From: Dyadobacter sp. UC 10 | GTDB taxonomy: Bacteria; Bacteroidota; Bacteroidia; Cytophagales; Spirosomataceae | Assembly (NCBI RefSeq): GCF_008369915.1 | Contig: NZ_VSRN01000001.1 | Span: 2,910,501-2,974,500 of the forward strand | Direction: 5' to 3' | DNA length: 64,000 bases | In this document: positions 55,024 to 62,835 of the stretch, piece by piece | Position numbering within the stretch: the first letter of the stretch is position 1 | How the letters are laid out: the number at the start of each line of letters is the position of its first letter | Position numbers and translations under genes: made by a program | Notes under the pieces: model-generated | Seen by the model: only the letters and a program-made list of their open reading frames with translations | The model's database searches: none | Told to the model about the DNA's origin: nothing

Positions 55024-55818
55024 TTAGATTGCATTAATCTCTTGGGAATATTTATGCAATAATTGTACCCGATCAACCTTTAATCGATTTTTTAGTGTGG
55101 CTAAATGAAATTGCATCATTCTAACTTCTTTTGCTGCCTTTTTACTGGCACCGTTGGAAACCGCCAATTTGTTTTTAGTCTCTAATTCAATAACTAACTT
55201 TTCTATCATCAATTTGGTAGCCTTTTCTCTTTCGAAGCTCTGTTGTATTTGCACATTTGTTCTCTCTAAAAGATCATTAAATGATTTTTCATTGATGTTA
55301 TTTTTCAACTTCTGAAGTGATGCAATTATTGTCGAATAATCTCCCATTTTCGAAATAATAAGTTCATTTGTTAAAAACTTTATCTGGTCATAATGTTCTG
55401 AATTGATTAAGTTGTAATCAAATAGAATCTTTTTCGAATAAGAAGCCTGAAATGTGCTTATTATAATCGGGTCATTAATGAATTGATCTGCTTTAAAATG
55501 AGCTGACATTTTCCTATAGGATTTCAAAGCTTCGATTTGATCTGCCACCTTTATTGGCTTTGACAGAGTAGGAAAAGGAGCAACTCCTTCAACTTCACGG
55601 TCTATACTGGCAATTTTCAAATCACTAGCTACCAGCGACTCCCGACTGTTCCTTTTACTGTAATTCGGATCATTTGCCACTAACGTTGGAAATAGTTCCA
55701 GATCTTCACTGGATGGTATTATCACGATTTCTTGATTTTGATTTGCTGGCACCTTTTCCTCTTTATTGGCACAGGCTGTGAAGAAGATTGCCAGAATAGC
55801 ATACAAGATAGTTTTCAT
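55024..55818 (-). CDS. Predicted surface lipoprotein, unknown function
   Basis: A 264-residue protein. The ATG at 55818 gives a compact signal (KTILYAILAIFF) and the lipobox FTAC followed by ANKEEK, an acidic surface-export type; the frame is open for 14 more residues upstream, which overlap the preceding gene. The body is hydrophilic and Lys/Ser-rich with long helical stretches (ATKLMIEKLVIELETKNKLA, FHLATLKNRLKVD) likely forming coiled coils. No family recognised. It lies 23 bp after the small cysteine protein. The DNA is clearly more AT-rich than the flanks, which suggests transfer. Confidence 0.65.
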   Translation of the reverse strand: MKTILYAILAIFFTACANKEEKVPANQNQEIVIIPSSEDLELFPTLVANDPNYSKRNSRESLVASDLKIASIDREVEGVAPFPTLSKPIKVADQIEALKSYRKMSAHFKADQFINDPIIISTFQASYSKKILFDYNLINSEHYDQIKFLTNELIISKMGDYSTIIASLQKLKNNINEKSFNDLLERTNVQIQQSFEREKATKLMIEKLVIELETKNKLAVSNGASKKAAKEVRMMQFHLATLKNRLKVDRVQLLHKYSQEINAI

Positions 55819-55841
55819 ATACATAGATTTTTGGAATTTAA

Positions 55842-56138
55842 TTAAGACCAGCCATCGCAACCGTAAAGGTATTGCGCATTTGCAATTGATATATATCCTT
55901 GAACCGTGAATTGATAATTACCATACTGATCATAGTAATTTGCGGAAAAAAATGCGCTACCAGAAGTCGGTGAACAGCAATTATTTGTGTTTACTGACCA
56001 ACTGAATATGGAAAGCGCGAACACATTATCGAAATAGACAAGGTCATTAGTTTCACAATTTCTCTTTGCATAAGTAGGGGAAATAGTCAGGCAGAGTAGT
56101 AAAACGCAGACCAATAGTAGACGAAAGATTTTTCTCAT
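55842..56138 (-). CDS. Small secreted cysteine-containing protein
   Basis: A 98-residue protein with a clear signal peptide (IFRLLLVCVLLLCLTIS, cut near TYAKR). The mature part of about 73 residues has four cysteines (NC, NNCC, YGC) and many Tyr/Ser/Asn, with no charged tail. This suggests a small disulfide-bonded secreted peptide. It is paired with the downstream lipoprotein gene. No family is recognised, and calling it a toxin, pheromone or bacteriocin would be a guess. It lies in the AT-rich island next to IS remnants. Confidence 0.6.
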   Translation of the reverse strand: MRKIFRLLLVCVLLLCLTISPTYAKRNCETNDLVYFDNVFALSIFSWSVNTNNCCSPTSGSAFFSANYYDQYGNYQFTVQGYISIANAQYLYGCDGWS

Positions 56139-56328
56139 AAAAATGATGTTTAGTGAAGATATATTTTATATGTACTCGTCGATTGGGCTTTTTTAGATAA
56201 CACTAATCATTGATCTTATTGCGCTAAAATAGGGGCCTTTTACTAAAGCAGCTGTATATAACTAGCATCTAATTACAAATTAAATCGCATAGAATTAACT
56301 AAAATTATTACCCGGTATCGAGGGTTAT
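56139..56328. other. AT-rich gap without a gene
   Basis: About 190 bp between the small secreted protein and the transposase remnant. I see no gene, hairpin or exact promoter match, only AT-rich sequence. Confidence 0.5.
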
Positions 56329-57060
56329 TTATCGGTTTAGAACGTGTTGGGAATTCGTAGTTTTTACAATTTTCCTGAAGAAGTTGGTCCATGCTATGGA
56401 TCGCTCGACCACCCACCTCTTTGCTACCGGCACAAACCCCTTTGCCGATTCTGGGCGTAAGGCTTTTTCAAATTCTATATCGAACTCTTTCACCTTACGA
56501 GCGAAAATTCCGTTGTAATCGGACCGCCGAAGCGGCCTGATTGCCATAAATCTTTTCAAGACGCTCATTTTGACAAAGGATTTCTGCCGAAAGACTTAAA
56601 GCCGTAACGCCATCCGGCTCATTTGCAGCTTGAACATGTGCATGCCATATTCTACCGTCTGTGTCAGCCAGCAGCTGCCTTTTACGGCCGCCGGGCGGTC
56701 CCGCGTTTACTTTTTTGTTCGCATCCAACCCTCGTTTTTCAAAGATCATAGCCGGGCCGCCGGGCGGAGGTAGCTTAACACTTTGGCTGTCAATACAAAA
56801 TGCGGATGGGTTTTTATCCTTGCTATTGGCTTTTCTGTCTGACTGGTTGAGGAAAACGTTGATTTCGGCAAGTACATTATTTCTTTTCCACCTGTTAAAG
56901 TACCAGTAAACTGATCGCCATTTGGGAAAACAAGACGGTAAATTTCTCCATTGACAGCCTGTTCGAACGATGTACAACAAAGCATCCACAATAGCCCTTA
57001 AATCACGTCTCCTCTTTCTTTTTAAATCTAAAAACCCCGAAGTTGCACTCCACTGGGGAT
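56329..57060 (-). pseudogene. IS5-family transposase, interrupted
   Basis: Remnant of an IS5-type DDE transposase read across two frames. The N-terminal part is readable from about 57060 without an obvious start (QWSATSGFLDLKRKRRRDLR), then ALLYIVRTGCQWRNLPSCFPKW and FCIDSQSVKL with the first catalytic Asp, GRKRQLLADTDGRIWHAHVQ with the second, and in a second frame YNGIFARKVKEF and KRWVVERSIAWTNFFRKI near the C-terminus. Short GC-rich palindromic insertions interrupt the reading at three places, two in frame (PPPGGPA, AGPPGG) and one, near 56524, causing the frameshift. No terminal inverted repeats were recognised. Confidence 0.8.
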
Positions 57061-57129
57061 CGCGGGGCGGCCCATGCCGTCAGTCTATTATACTGTTTAA
57101 TCAACTCTTTAACCGGGGCCGCCCGGCGG
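56521..57129. repeat. GC-rich ~15-bp palindromic micro-repeats, 4-5 copies
   Basis: The core CCGCCGGGCGG lies at 56688-56698 and 56757-56767 and inverted at 57119-57129. A variant CCGCCGAAGCGG is at 56524-56535 and a partial one (GCGGGGCGGCCC) at 57062-57073. All are flanked by GG/CC extensions. They stand out from the AT-rich surroundings and interrupt or flank the transposase frame. Confidence 0.75.
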
Positions 57130-57193
57130 TTTGGTCACTGCAAAAATGGTACGATCCTCATTCTTCACAATTCCCAATGCTCTTAATTGTAAG

Positions 57194-58438
57194 CTATTTA
57201 AAACTGAAAATCAACGGAAAACCGAATGTTACAAGAATTGTCCAAAAGCCGTAAATCGGAAGAAAAAGGGCAATGCTATCTTCCACTTTTTCAATCGAAT
57301 CATCGTTCCGGATCGTTTGAAAAAGTCTGTAAGTCACCAGTATCAGATTGGCCAGGATCAGTACATTCCCGCCCAGGACTGCCAGTCTGTTTGGCGTGAT
57401 ACCCCATTCTGAAATCCGGAAAACGATTGCAGACAATGCGATTCCGTTCACTGTTATGGTCAGAACTGCCAATCCAAGCAACATAAACAGCGAAATCCTG
57501 CCCCCCGAATTTTTAGAGGTTTCGACGACCGAAAAGAGGATCAGCGCCATTACGCCTATCAGAAGCAGATTGAATATCAGCAGGAATTCGCGGTCATTGT
57601 AGGGATCTTTGCCGGTGTAAACAACGGCCACGAGGTAAATAGTAAGCATTACCAGTACCAGCGGTGTGAACACTTTGGCAATAACAGGCGAAACCTTGCT
57701 TACCAGCTGCGGGTTTGTCTGCACGAGATAAGTGCCAACCATAGGAGCGGCGGCGAGTCCCCAAATACCGATGTACTGAAAATAAAATTCTTCAATATGA
57801 ATGCCTATCAGGGAAAAAAGGCCGTTTGATACTGCGGTCAGCAAGCCGCCTGAGATCAGGATGAGCGTTGTCATGACCACCAGATCTCCGTTATATCTCA
57901 GAAAGTCCAGTCGCTTTTTGTAACTGTTCAGCTTATCACCGGCAAATGCGTAACCGAGAACGGTCCAGAGAAAAAGCGGCAGATGGATACAAGCGAGGAT
58001 CAGTGTATCACTTTTGGGGTTATCCGGCAGCAGGTTGATATATACCGCAGGGATGAGCATCGCAATGGCTACGATCAGTATTTTCTGCGGCCTTACATGG
58101 TGTTTCCATAAAAAGTAGGCCGACAGTGCCGGAAATACAATGAAGGGTACGTTGCGTGTGTAAAAGTATTCAGGGTCCAGACCGGCCAATCCCGGAATTT
58201 TTGCAATTAATCCTGACAGGAAAGAGGCGATGATGACAAAAATCAACTCCCTGCCTGTTCCCCAGGAGATTTCATTGGTTTCGAAGTTGAGCCTTTCGTG
58301 CCAGATCTGGGCAGTGATATGCTCCCTGATATCCGCATAAGCCATATTAAAAGCGCCCCTGAAAGTCGCTTTGTTGTCCCGGTACAATTCTTCCAGTTGT
58401 CTGGGATTCTCGATGTTACTAATGATCTGTTCTTTCAT
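57194..58438 (-). CDS. DUF4153-like polytopic membrane protein
   Basis: A 414-residue inner-membrane protein with a soluble N-terminus of about 60 residues (KEQIISNIENPRQLEELYRDNKA) and then some eleven hydrophobic helices. The layout and the FIVFPALSAYFLWKH and FEYF-type IHIEEFYFQYIGIWGLAAAPM segments resemble DUF4153 proteins of Bacteroidota, which often accompany small ligand-responsive regulators. I start at the ATG at 58438; 58456 is an alternative. Function unknown. Two palindromic operators lie upstream. Confidence 0.6.
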   Translation of the reverse strand: MKEQIISNIENPRQLEELYRDNKATFRGAFNMAYADIREHITAQIWHERLNFETNEISWGTGRELIFVIIASFLSGLIAKIPGLAGLDPEYFYTRNVPFIVFPALSAYFLWKHHVRPQKILIVAIAMLIPAVYINLLPDNPKSDTLILACIHLPLFLWTVLGYAFAGDKLNSYKKRLDFLRYNGDLVVMTTLILISGGLLTAVSNGLFSLIGIHIEEFYFQYIGIWGLAAAPMVGTYLVQTNPQLVSKVSPVIAKVFTPLVLVMLTIYLVAVVYTGKDPYNDREFLLIFNLLLIGVMALILFSVVETSKNSGGRISLFMLLGLAVLTITVNGIALSAIVFRISEWGITPNRLAVLGGNVLILANLILVTYRLFQTIRNDDSIEKVEDSIALFLPIYGFWTILVTFGFPLIFSFK

Positions 58439-58531
58439 TTTGTCGGTAGTTAACATGGTCTGTCATTCTTAGGCTTTTTGATTATTGTAGATTGTTTATC
58501 ATTTATTGCTTGTAATTTTTTTCAAAAAAGT

Positions 58532-58548
58532 ACTTTGTATTTCAAAGT
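58532..58548. promoter_or_regulatory. 17-bp palindromic operator, copy 1
   Basis: ACTTTGTATTTCAAAGT has the perfect inverted arms ACTTTG/CAAAGT. It lies 94 bp upstream of the DUF4153-like gene and recurs 97 bp away. Confidence 0.65.
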
Positions 58549-58628
58549 TAATATAGAAAGAGATAGAACTTTTATTGTCATGGACTGCTGAATCTATTAA
58601 GGTATGCAGTATTTGAAAGCAAAAAAGT

Positions 58629-58645
58629 ACTTTGTATTCCAAAGT
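58629..58645. promoter_or_regulatory. 17-bp palindromic operator, copy 2
   Basis: ACTTTGTATTCCAAAGT differs from copy 1 only at one spacer base; both are preceded by AAAAAAGT. Confidence 0.6.
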
Positions 58646-58751
58646 AAATTAATGTTTCAGAATTTTCATAGGGGAAGAAAAAAAATGAGAAATTATTTTT
58701 TCGATGACAGGTGCTTCTCCACCTTTACGAACATTCAAAACAAGCCGAAAC

Positions 58752-58790
58752 CAAAAAGATACAGCCGCGCAATGCGACTGTATCCTAAAA
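58752..58790 (-). terminator. Terminator of the DUF4374/TonB-receptor unit
   Basis: The arms GATACAGCCGC / GCGACTGTATC pair with one wobble and a 5-nt loop; on the minus strand a TTTTT run follows. Confidence 0.8.
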
Positions 58791-58831
58791 ATAATGTTAA
58801 CCTTTAACAAGAACTCGTTTAATACCAGGTA

Positions 58832-60160
58832 CTAGAAAATACCGATATAATGGTTTCCAGCTTTGTTAACCAGCTTGGCACCTTTTGTTACAGCACCTGT
58901 TTTCCGGTTAATAGCATAAATGTTACCATCCTTTCCAACCGGAGTCACTGCGATGAATACCTCGTCGCCGTTTACCAGCATTCCCTGGTATTGGCCGAAA
59001 TCCAGGCTTTCGTCGTAAGGCAGGTCTACTTTCGTTGCGGTTTTTGCATTCAGGTCAAGACGCGCCACATATCCCTGGCTCGAACCGTCGTGCGTATAAA
59101 GCGCGTAGGCGATACCGTCACCGGCATATTTCCAGCAGTCCATGTACACATCTTTTACACCCAATGCCGCGTCGAGGCTGAACACGTAAGAATTGTCGTA
59201 TTCATTGTTCTGGTTGATTTTCAAAATGTGAGAACCTTTGGAATCGCGTTGGGTAGCCTGGTAAATATTTCCATCAGTGCCGAGGAACGAATTGTGGCTG
59301 CGGTACCCGCTATTGTCACCGAAACCTACGGTGGAAGTGATTACCTTCGGATTTTCAAGAGAAGGATAATCTACAATAACCGCCTTTGATCCAAGTCTTG
59401 TAAAGCCACTCTCAGTCAAGCCCGTCGCAGGGTTTCTTTTTTGCATCCAGGTTCCGATAATCAGTTTGTTCTGAGCCTTATTCAAAACAGGCGCGTCAAG
59501 ACGGAAAATAGCGTGTCCCAGCAATTCCTCTTCCGGAGTTAAAGGGATCTGATATTGTTTGTAACCCGAGATTAAAACATCCTGCAGGTTCAATGCAAGG
59601 ACGGTTGCAGTTCCGCGGAAATATTTGAAAGGATCATTTGGCGTTGTGCCGTCACCAGCGTTGTTGGCTGCAATGTTAGCCACGTTTACAGCAATACCTG
59701 TTTTGTCACCGTCGAAAAGCTTCACCCAGCGTGGAGAAGTGCTGGCATACTGCGAAATATTGACGGTCACATCTTCCTGTGTGAACTTGCCCGCGCCTTC
59801 TACTTTATATCTCGAAAATTCCCCGCCATTGTCACCGGTATAAGCGATGTTGAAAAGTGTAGTTCCGTCTTCCGAGGATTGCAAACGTGCTGTCCTGTTG
59901 GATTTTACAGCAAAACCATCGTCGTATACGCTGATCGTTTTGTCAGGGTTAAGCGCGTCGGCCCGGCTTACGGAATAAACCATCGTGCCGCCATTTCCAT
60001 CGCCGGGATCGGTTCCCATCAATGCGCCTGCCACTGTAATCCAGCGCTCGTCGGTTGGCTGCGGCTCAGGATTGCTCGGGTTGTCATCATTGCACGAGGT
60101 CAATGTCATTGGCACAAAAAGCGCTCCGCACAACAGGAATTTAAGAAATTGTCTTTTCAT
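58832..60160 (-). CDS. DUF4374 family lipoprotein
   Basis: A 442-residue lipoprotein of the DUF4374 family, a beta-propeller-like group found next to TonB-dependent receptors of Bacteroidota. The ATG at 60160 gives the signal KRQFLKFLLCGALFVPMTL with lipobox LTSC followed by NDDN, an acidic surface type. Repeated strands such as YTGDNGGEFSRYKVEG, RSHNSFLGTDGNIYQATQRD and the ending GNHYIGIF are present. It lies 15 bp after the receptor gene and is likely its surface partner. Siderophore or heme-related uptake is often suggested for such pairs but is not shown here. Confidence 0.85.
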   Translation of the reverse strand: MKRQFLKFLLCGALFVPMTLTSCNDDNPSNPEPQPTDERWITVAGALMGTDPGDGNGGTMVYSVSRADALNPDKTISVYDDGFAVKSNRTARLQSSEDGTTLFNIAYTGDNGGEFSRYKVEGAGKFTQEDVTVNISQYASTSPRWVKLFDGDKTGIAVNVANIAANNAGDGTTPNDPFKYFRGTATVLALNLQDVLISGYKQYQIPLTPEEELLGHAIFRLDAPVLNKAQNKLIIGTWMQKRNPATGLTESGFTRLGSKAVIVDYPSLENPKVITSTVGFGDNSGYRSHNSFLGTDGNIYQATQRDSKGSHILKINQNNEYDNSYVFSLDAALGVKDVYMDCWKYAGDGIAYALYTHDGSSQGYVARLDLNAKTATKVDLPYDESLDFGQYQGMLVNGDEVFIAVTPVGKDGNIYAINRKTGAVTKGAKLVNKAGNHYIGIF

Positions 60161-60175
60161 TTTGTATTGCAATTA

Positions 60176-62602
60176 TTAGTAATTATTAATCGTGTAATTC
60201 AATTTGAGGTAAAAGGCACGTCCGGGTTTTTGCACTGCGAAATTGTCGTAAGCCTGCCGGTCGAAAGCATTTTTCAGATCGGCGCTGACCACCCATTTCT
60301 TGCCGGGCAACACATAGCTGATCCCGATGTCCTGGATATACTGGCGGGGCGTCCGGAAGTCTTCAATATCCAGCCAGGTCGTGTAAAAACGCTCTACAAA
60401 CCCGAAAGAGTAATAAATATTCAGGATCGCATCTTCGAGAAAAAGATCTTTGATACCATACTGGGCGTTGGCATTGATGGTGAAAAAAGGTTCGTTCGGC
60501 AGCTGTTTGTTATAGTAATCATATTCCCTTCCATTCGGGTCGTATTGCATATTAAACACCGAATTGAACCTTGAAAAATTAAATCCTATGTTCAGGTTAT
60601 TGTTAAAAATGTAGCTTGCTTCTCCCTCGAAACCGACAGACTTTGTTTTTCCCAGGTTTTCAAATGGGTCCGTCTGCACTGCGTCGTTCAGCCTTGGGTT
60701 TACCCGCCTTACGATCTTGTCTCTTGTGTCGCGCAGGAAGCCGGATGCGGCAAATGAAAATTTGTGCTTATTCACCGAAAAAGGCCCGGCCCTTAAACCA
60801 AGGTTGAGGTTATTGCTTACTTCCGGACGAATTCCGAAGTTTTCAATGATATTTTCACCAGGACTTCCGAAAACCTCGCCTTCCGACGGCAGCCGCACCG
60901 CTTTCTCAGCGGAAGTCAGCAGGTAGATATTGGATTTGACGGCAAATGATACCGCGCCTCCGTAGCCGGTTGTCGCTTTTTTGCTGTTGGCCCGCTCCTC
61001 GATGCGCTTCTGCTCCCCGTTGGTTGTGACGAGTTTCGGGTCCAGTCTTTCAATTTTTTGCTGGTAGTATTTACCAAAAACATTTGCTTTGAGCTTAGAA
61101 TCAAAGGCTTTCAGTTCATAAGCAGCGGAAGTGATATTTTTAGTCAGATCGCGGGTCCCTATAAATTCCCTTTCTACGGCCGAACGCATAAAATCCTGCT
61201 GTTTCCGGTCTATCTGATACAATATGTGGTTAACCACGATCCTGTGGTTGGGGTGAAAATCGTAATTAAACCCGCCACGAATAGTGGTCACATTCCTTTG
61301 GATGTGGTTGATCGTAGGCGCACCCTGCTGAGCACCGGTTGGGCGCAGAATCGGGTTGCCGCCCAGTCCCAGGCTCTTTTCACCAAACCAGTTGTAATTC
61401 CATTTAACCGTATCCGTAACGACTTCTTTCCGGTTGCTCGACATCGCGTTGAGCGTTGCCTCAAGGCCTTTGGTCAGGAAGTCCTTCTTTTTATAATTCA
61501 AGCTGAAAACATGCGCACTCGATTCTGAAAACCTGCCCATGTAGGGAATGGACATATATTGTCCGTGCTGGATTTCATTGTAGTCGCTTGAACCATTGTA
61601 ACCGATCAGAAACTGATCGGCCCACTTTACGTCCGTAAAACCTGCTTCAAACTGCCCGCCCACCGAGCGATACGCGTCATTGAACCGTCTGGCACGCACA
61701 TATTCATAGCGCCCGTTCGGCAAAATGTTGCGGACAAATTTTCCCCAGACCTCGTAATCGTTGTCCGAGTAATTGTAAAATGCCGATCCTTTGAATGTCA
61801 GGCCATTTTTTTGATTGCGGTACATGCCGCTCAGGCTACTTTGAAGCGTATTGAACGAACCATAGGAAACCGATGCGGCAAGACTGTTATTCAGTCCTTT
61901 TTTCAAAATTACATTGATCGCACCGCCCAGGGCGTCGTCGGCCAGATGCGCGGGGATCACGCCTTTATATACTTCAATGCGCTCGATATTGGCAGGAGGA
62001 ATGCTGTTCAGGCTAAATGACGAGCCGAAAGTTGAAATGGGGATACCGTCAATGAATATACGGACTGAGCCGCCCGACATTCCGTTGAGGTTATAATTGA
62101 CAGCCGAACCAAGACCGCCATTCTGTCTTACCCGCACGCCCACAGTCCTGTCCAGCAGTTCGTTCGTTTGAAAATTACGGGTGGCCACTGTCTTCGTTTC
62201 GATCACATTGGCCGCAAAACCCTGTGTTTCTATCTCTTTCTTTTCGGTTTTCTGAACGATCTGAACTTCGTTGAGATCATGTGCAGATTTGATTACAGAC
62301 AGCCCAAGTTCGTGGAATGTCTTGTGGACATGGAGTTTGTGGCTTTTAGCTTTGATCTCCACAGAAGTAATCAGCAACTCCTGATTTCCATAAGGAACAC
62401 TTTTCAATTCGAAGGACCCGTCTGATTCAGAATGCGTTGCTATCTCGCTTCCTTTCAGCCGGACGGTCGCATATCCGACAGCCAAACCTTTTTCGTCTCT
62501 GATCCGGCCTTTCAAAGTGGCCAGCTTGGGAGATGCCATCTGGGCAAAAGCGCTGAGATGAAGGAAGATTAATAATACTGAGTAGCGTAGCGGATTTCTC
62601 AC
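60176..62602 (-). CDS. TonB-dependent receptor with CarboxypepD-like domain
   Basis: An 808-residue outer-membrane receptor. A signal (LRYSVLLIFLHLSAFAQ) is followed by a CarboxypepD-reg-like domain (LKGRIRDEKGLAVGYATV), a plug with ELLDRTVGVRVRQNGGLGS, RIFIDGIPISTFG and AHLADDALGGAINVILKK, and a barrel ending in an aromatic-rich strand (AFYLKLNYTINNY). The domain order is that of ferric-siderophore or heme receptors of Bacteroidota. It is first in a two-gene unit with the DUF4374 lipoprotein. A -7 box is at 62627. Confidence 0.92.
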   Translation of the reverse strand: MRNPLRYSVLLIFLHLSAFAQMASPKLATLKGRIRDEKGLAVGYATVRLKGSEIATHSESDGSFELKSVPYGNQELLITSVEIKAKSHKLHVHKTFHELGLSVIKSAHDLNEVQIVQKTEKKEIETQGFAANVIETKTVATRNFQTNELLDRTVGVRVRQNGGLGSAVNYNLNGMSGGSVRIFIDGIPISTFGSSFSLNSIPPANIERIEVYKGVIPAHLADDALGGAINVILKKGLNNSLAASVSYGSFNTLQSSLSGMYRNQKNGLTFKGSAFYNYSDNDYEVWGKFVRNILPNGRYEYVRARRFNDAYRSVGGQFEAGFTDVKWADQFLIGYNGSSDYNEIQHGQYMSIPYMGRFSESSAHVFSLNYKKKDFLTKGLEATLNAMSSNRKEVVTDTVKWNYNWFGEKSLGLGGNPILRPTGAQQGAPTINHIQRNVTTIRGGFNYDFHPNHRIVVNHILYQIDRKQQDFMRSAVEREFIGTRDLTKNITSAAYELKAFDSKLKANVFGKYYQQKIERLDPKLVTTNGEQKRIEERANSKKATTGYGGAVSFAVKSNIYLLTSAEKAVRLPSEGEVFGSPGENIIENFGIRPEVSNNLNLGLRAGPFSVNKHKFSFAASGFLRDTRDKIVRRVNPRLNDAVQTDPFENLGKTKSVGFEGEASYIFNNNLNIGFNFSRFNSVFNMQYDPNGREYDYYNKQLPNEPFFTINANAQYGIKDLFLEDAILNIYYSFGFVERFYTTWLDIEDFRTPRQYIQDIGISYVLPGKKWVVSADLKNAFDRQAYDNFAVQKPGRAFYLKLNYTINNY

Positions 62603-62626
62603 TTATTTAGACTAATTATATTGAGA

Positions 62627-62634
62627 CAAAGATA
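62627..62634 (-). promoter_or_regulatory. -7 element before the TonB-receptor unit
   Basis: TATCTTTG on the minus strand matches TAnnTTTG and lies 24 nt before the receptor start. No exact TTTG -33 box is seen. Confidence 0.5.
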
Positions 62635-62835
62635 TATGTTCGCCGATCGCCGGAAATGACGCGAAAAGGAATATAAATGTCGTTAAAGGGAGAAATACCA
62701 TGATTTGGGCCAGCTTGAATGCGTTACCGGTTGCGGAAGAGGGCGGGAAATGTTGCGGCGTGATCGTAAGGTTCGTATCAGGCAGTAACAACTTGCGGTT
62801 ATGGTCTTTCACTATTCAAAAAACTATCTGCCAGC

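Larger units (their letters stand above)
58439..58751. other. Regulatory gap upstream of the DUF4153-like gene
   Basis: About 310 bp without a convincing gene. It contains two copies of ACTTTGTATTYCAAAGT, AT-rich promoter-like sequence on the minus strand, and a short open frame on the plus strand that crosses the second palindrome and is not believed. Confidence 0.6.

Noticed and set aside
58604..58807. 67-codon plus-strand frame upstream of the DUF4153-like gene
   Set aside because: It crosses a palindromic operator and a terminator, has a low-complexity Lys/Asn/Phe composition and no recognisable pattern.
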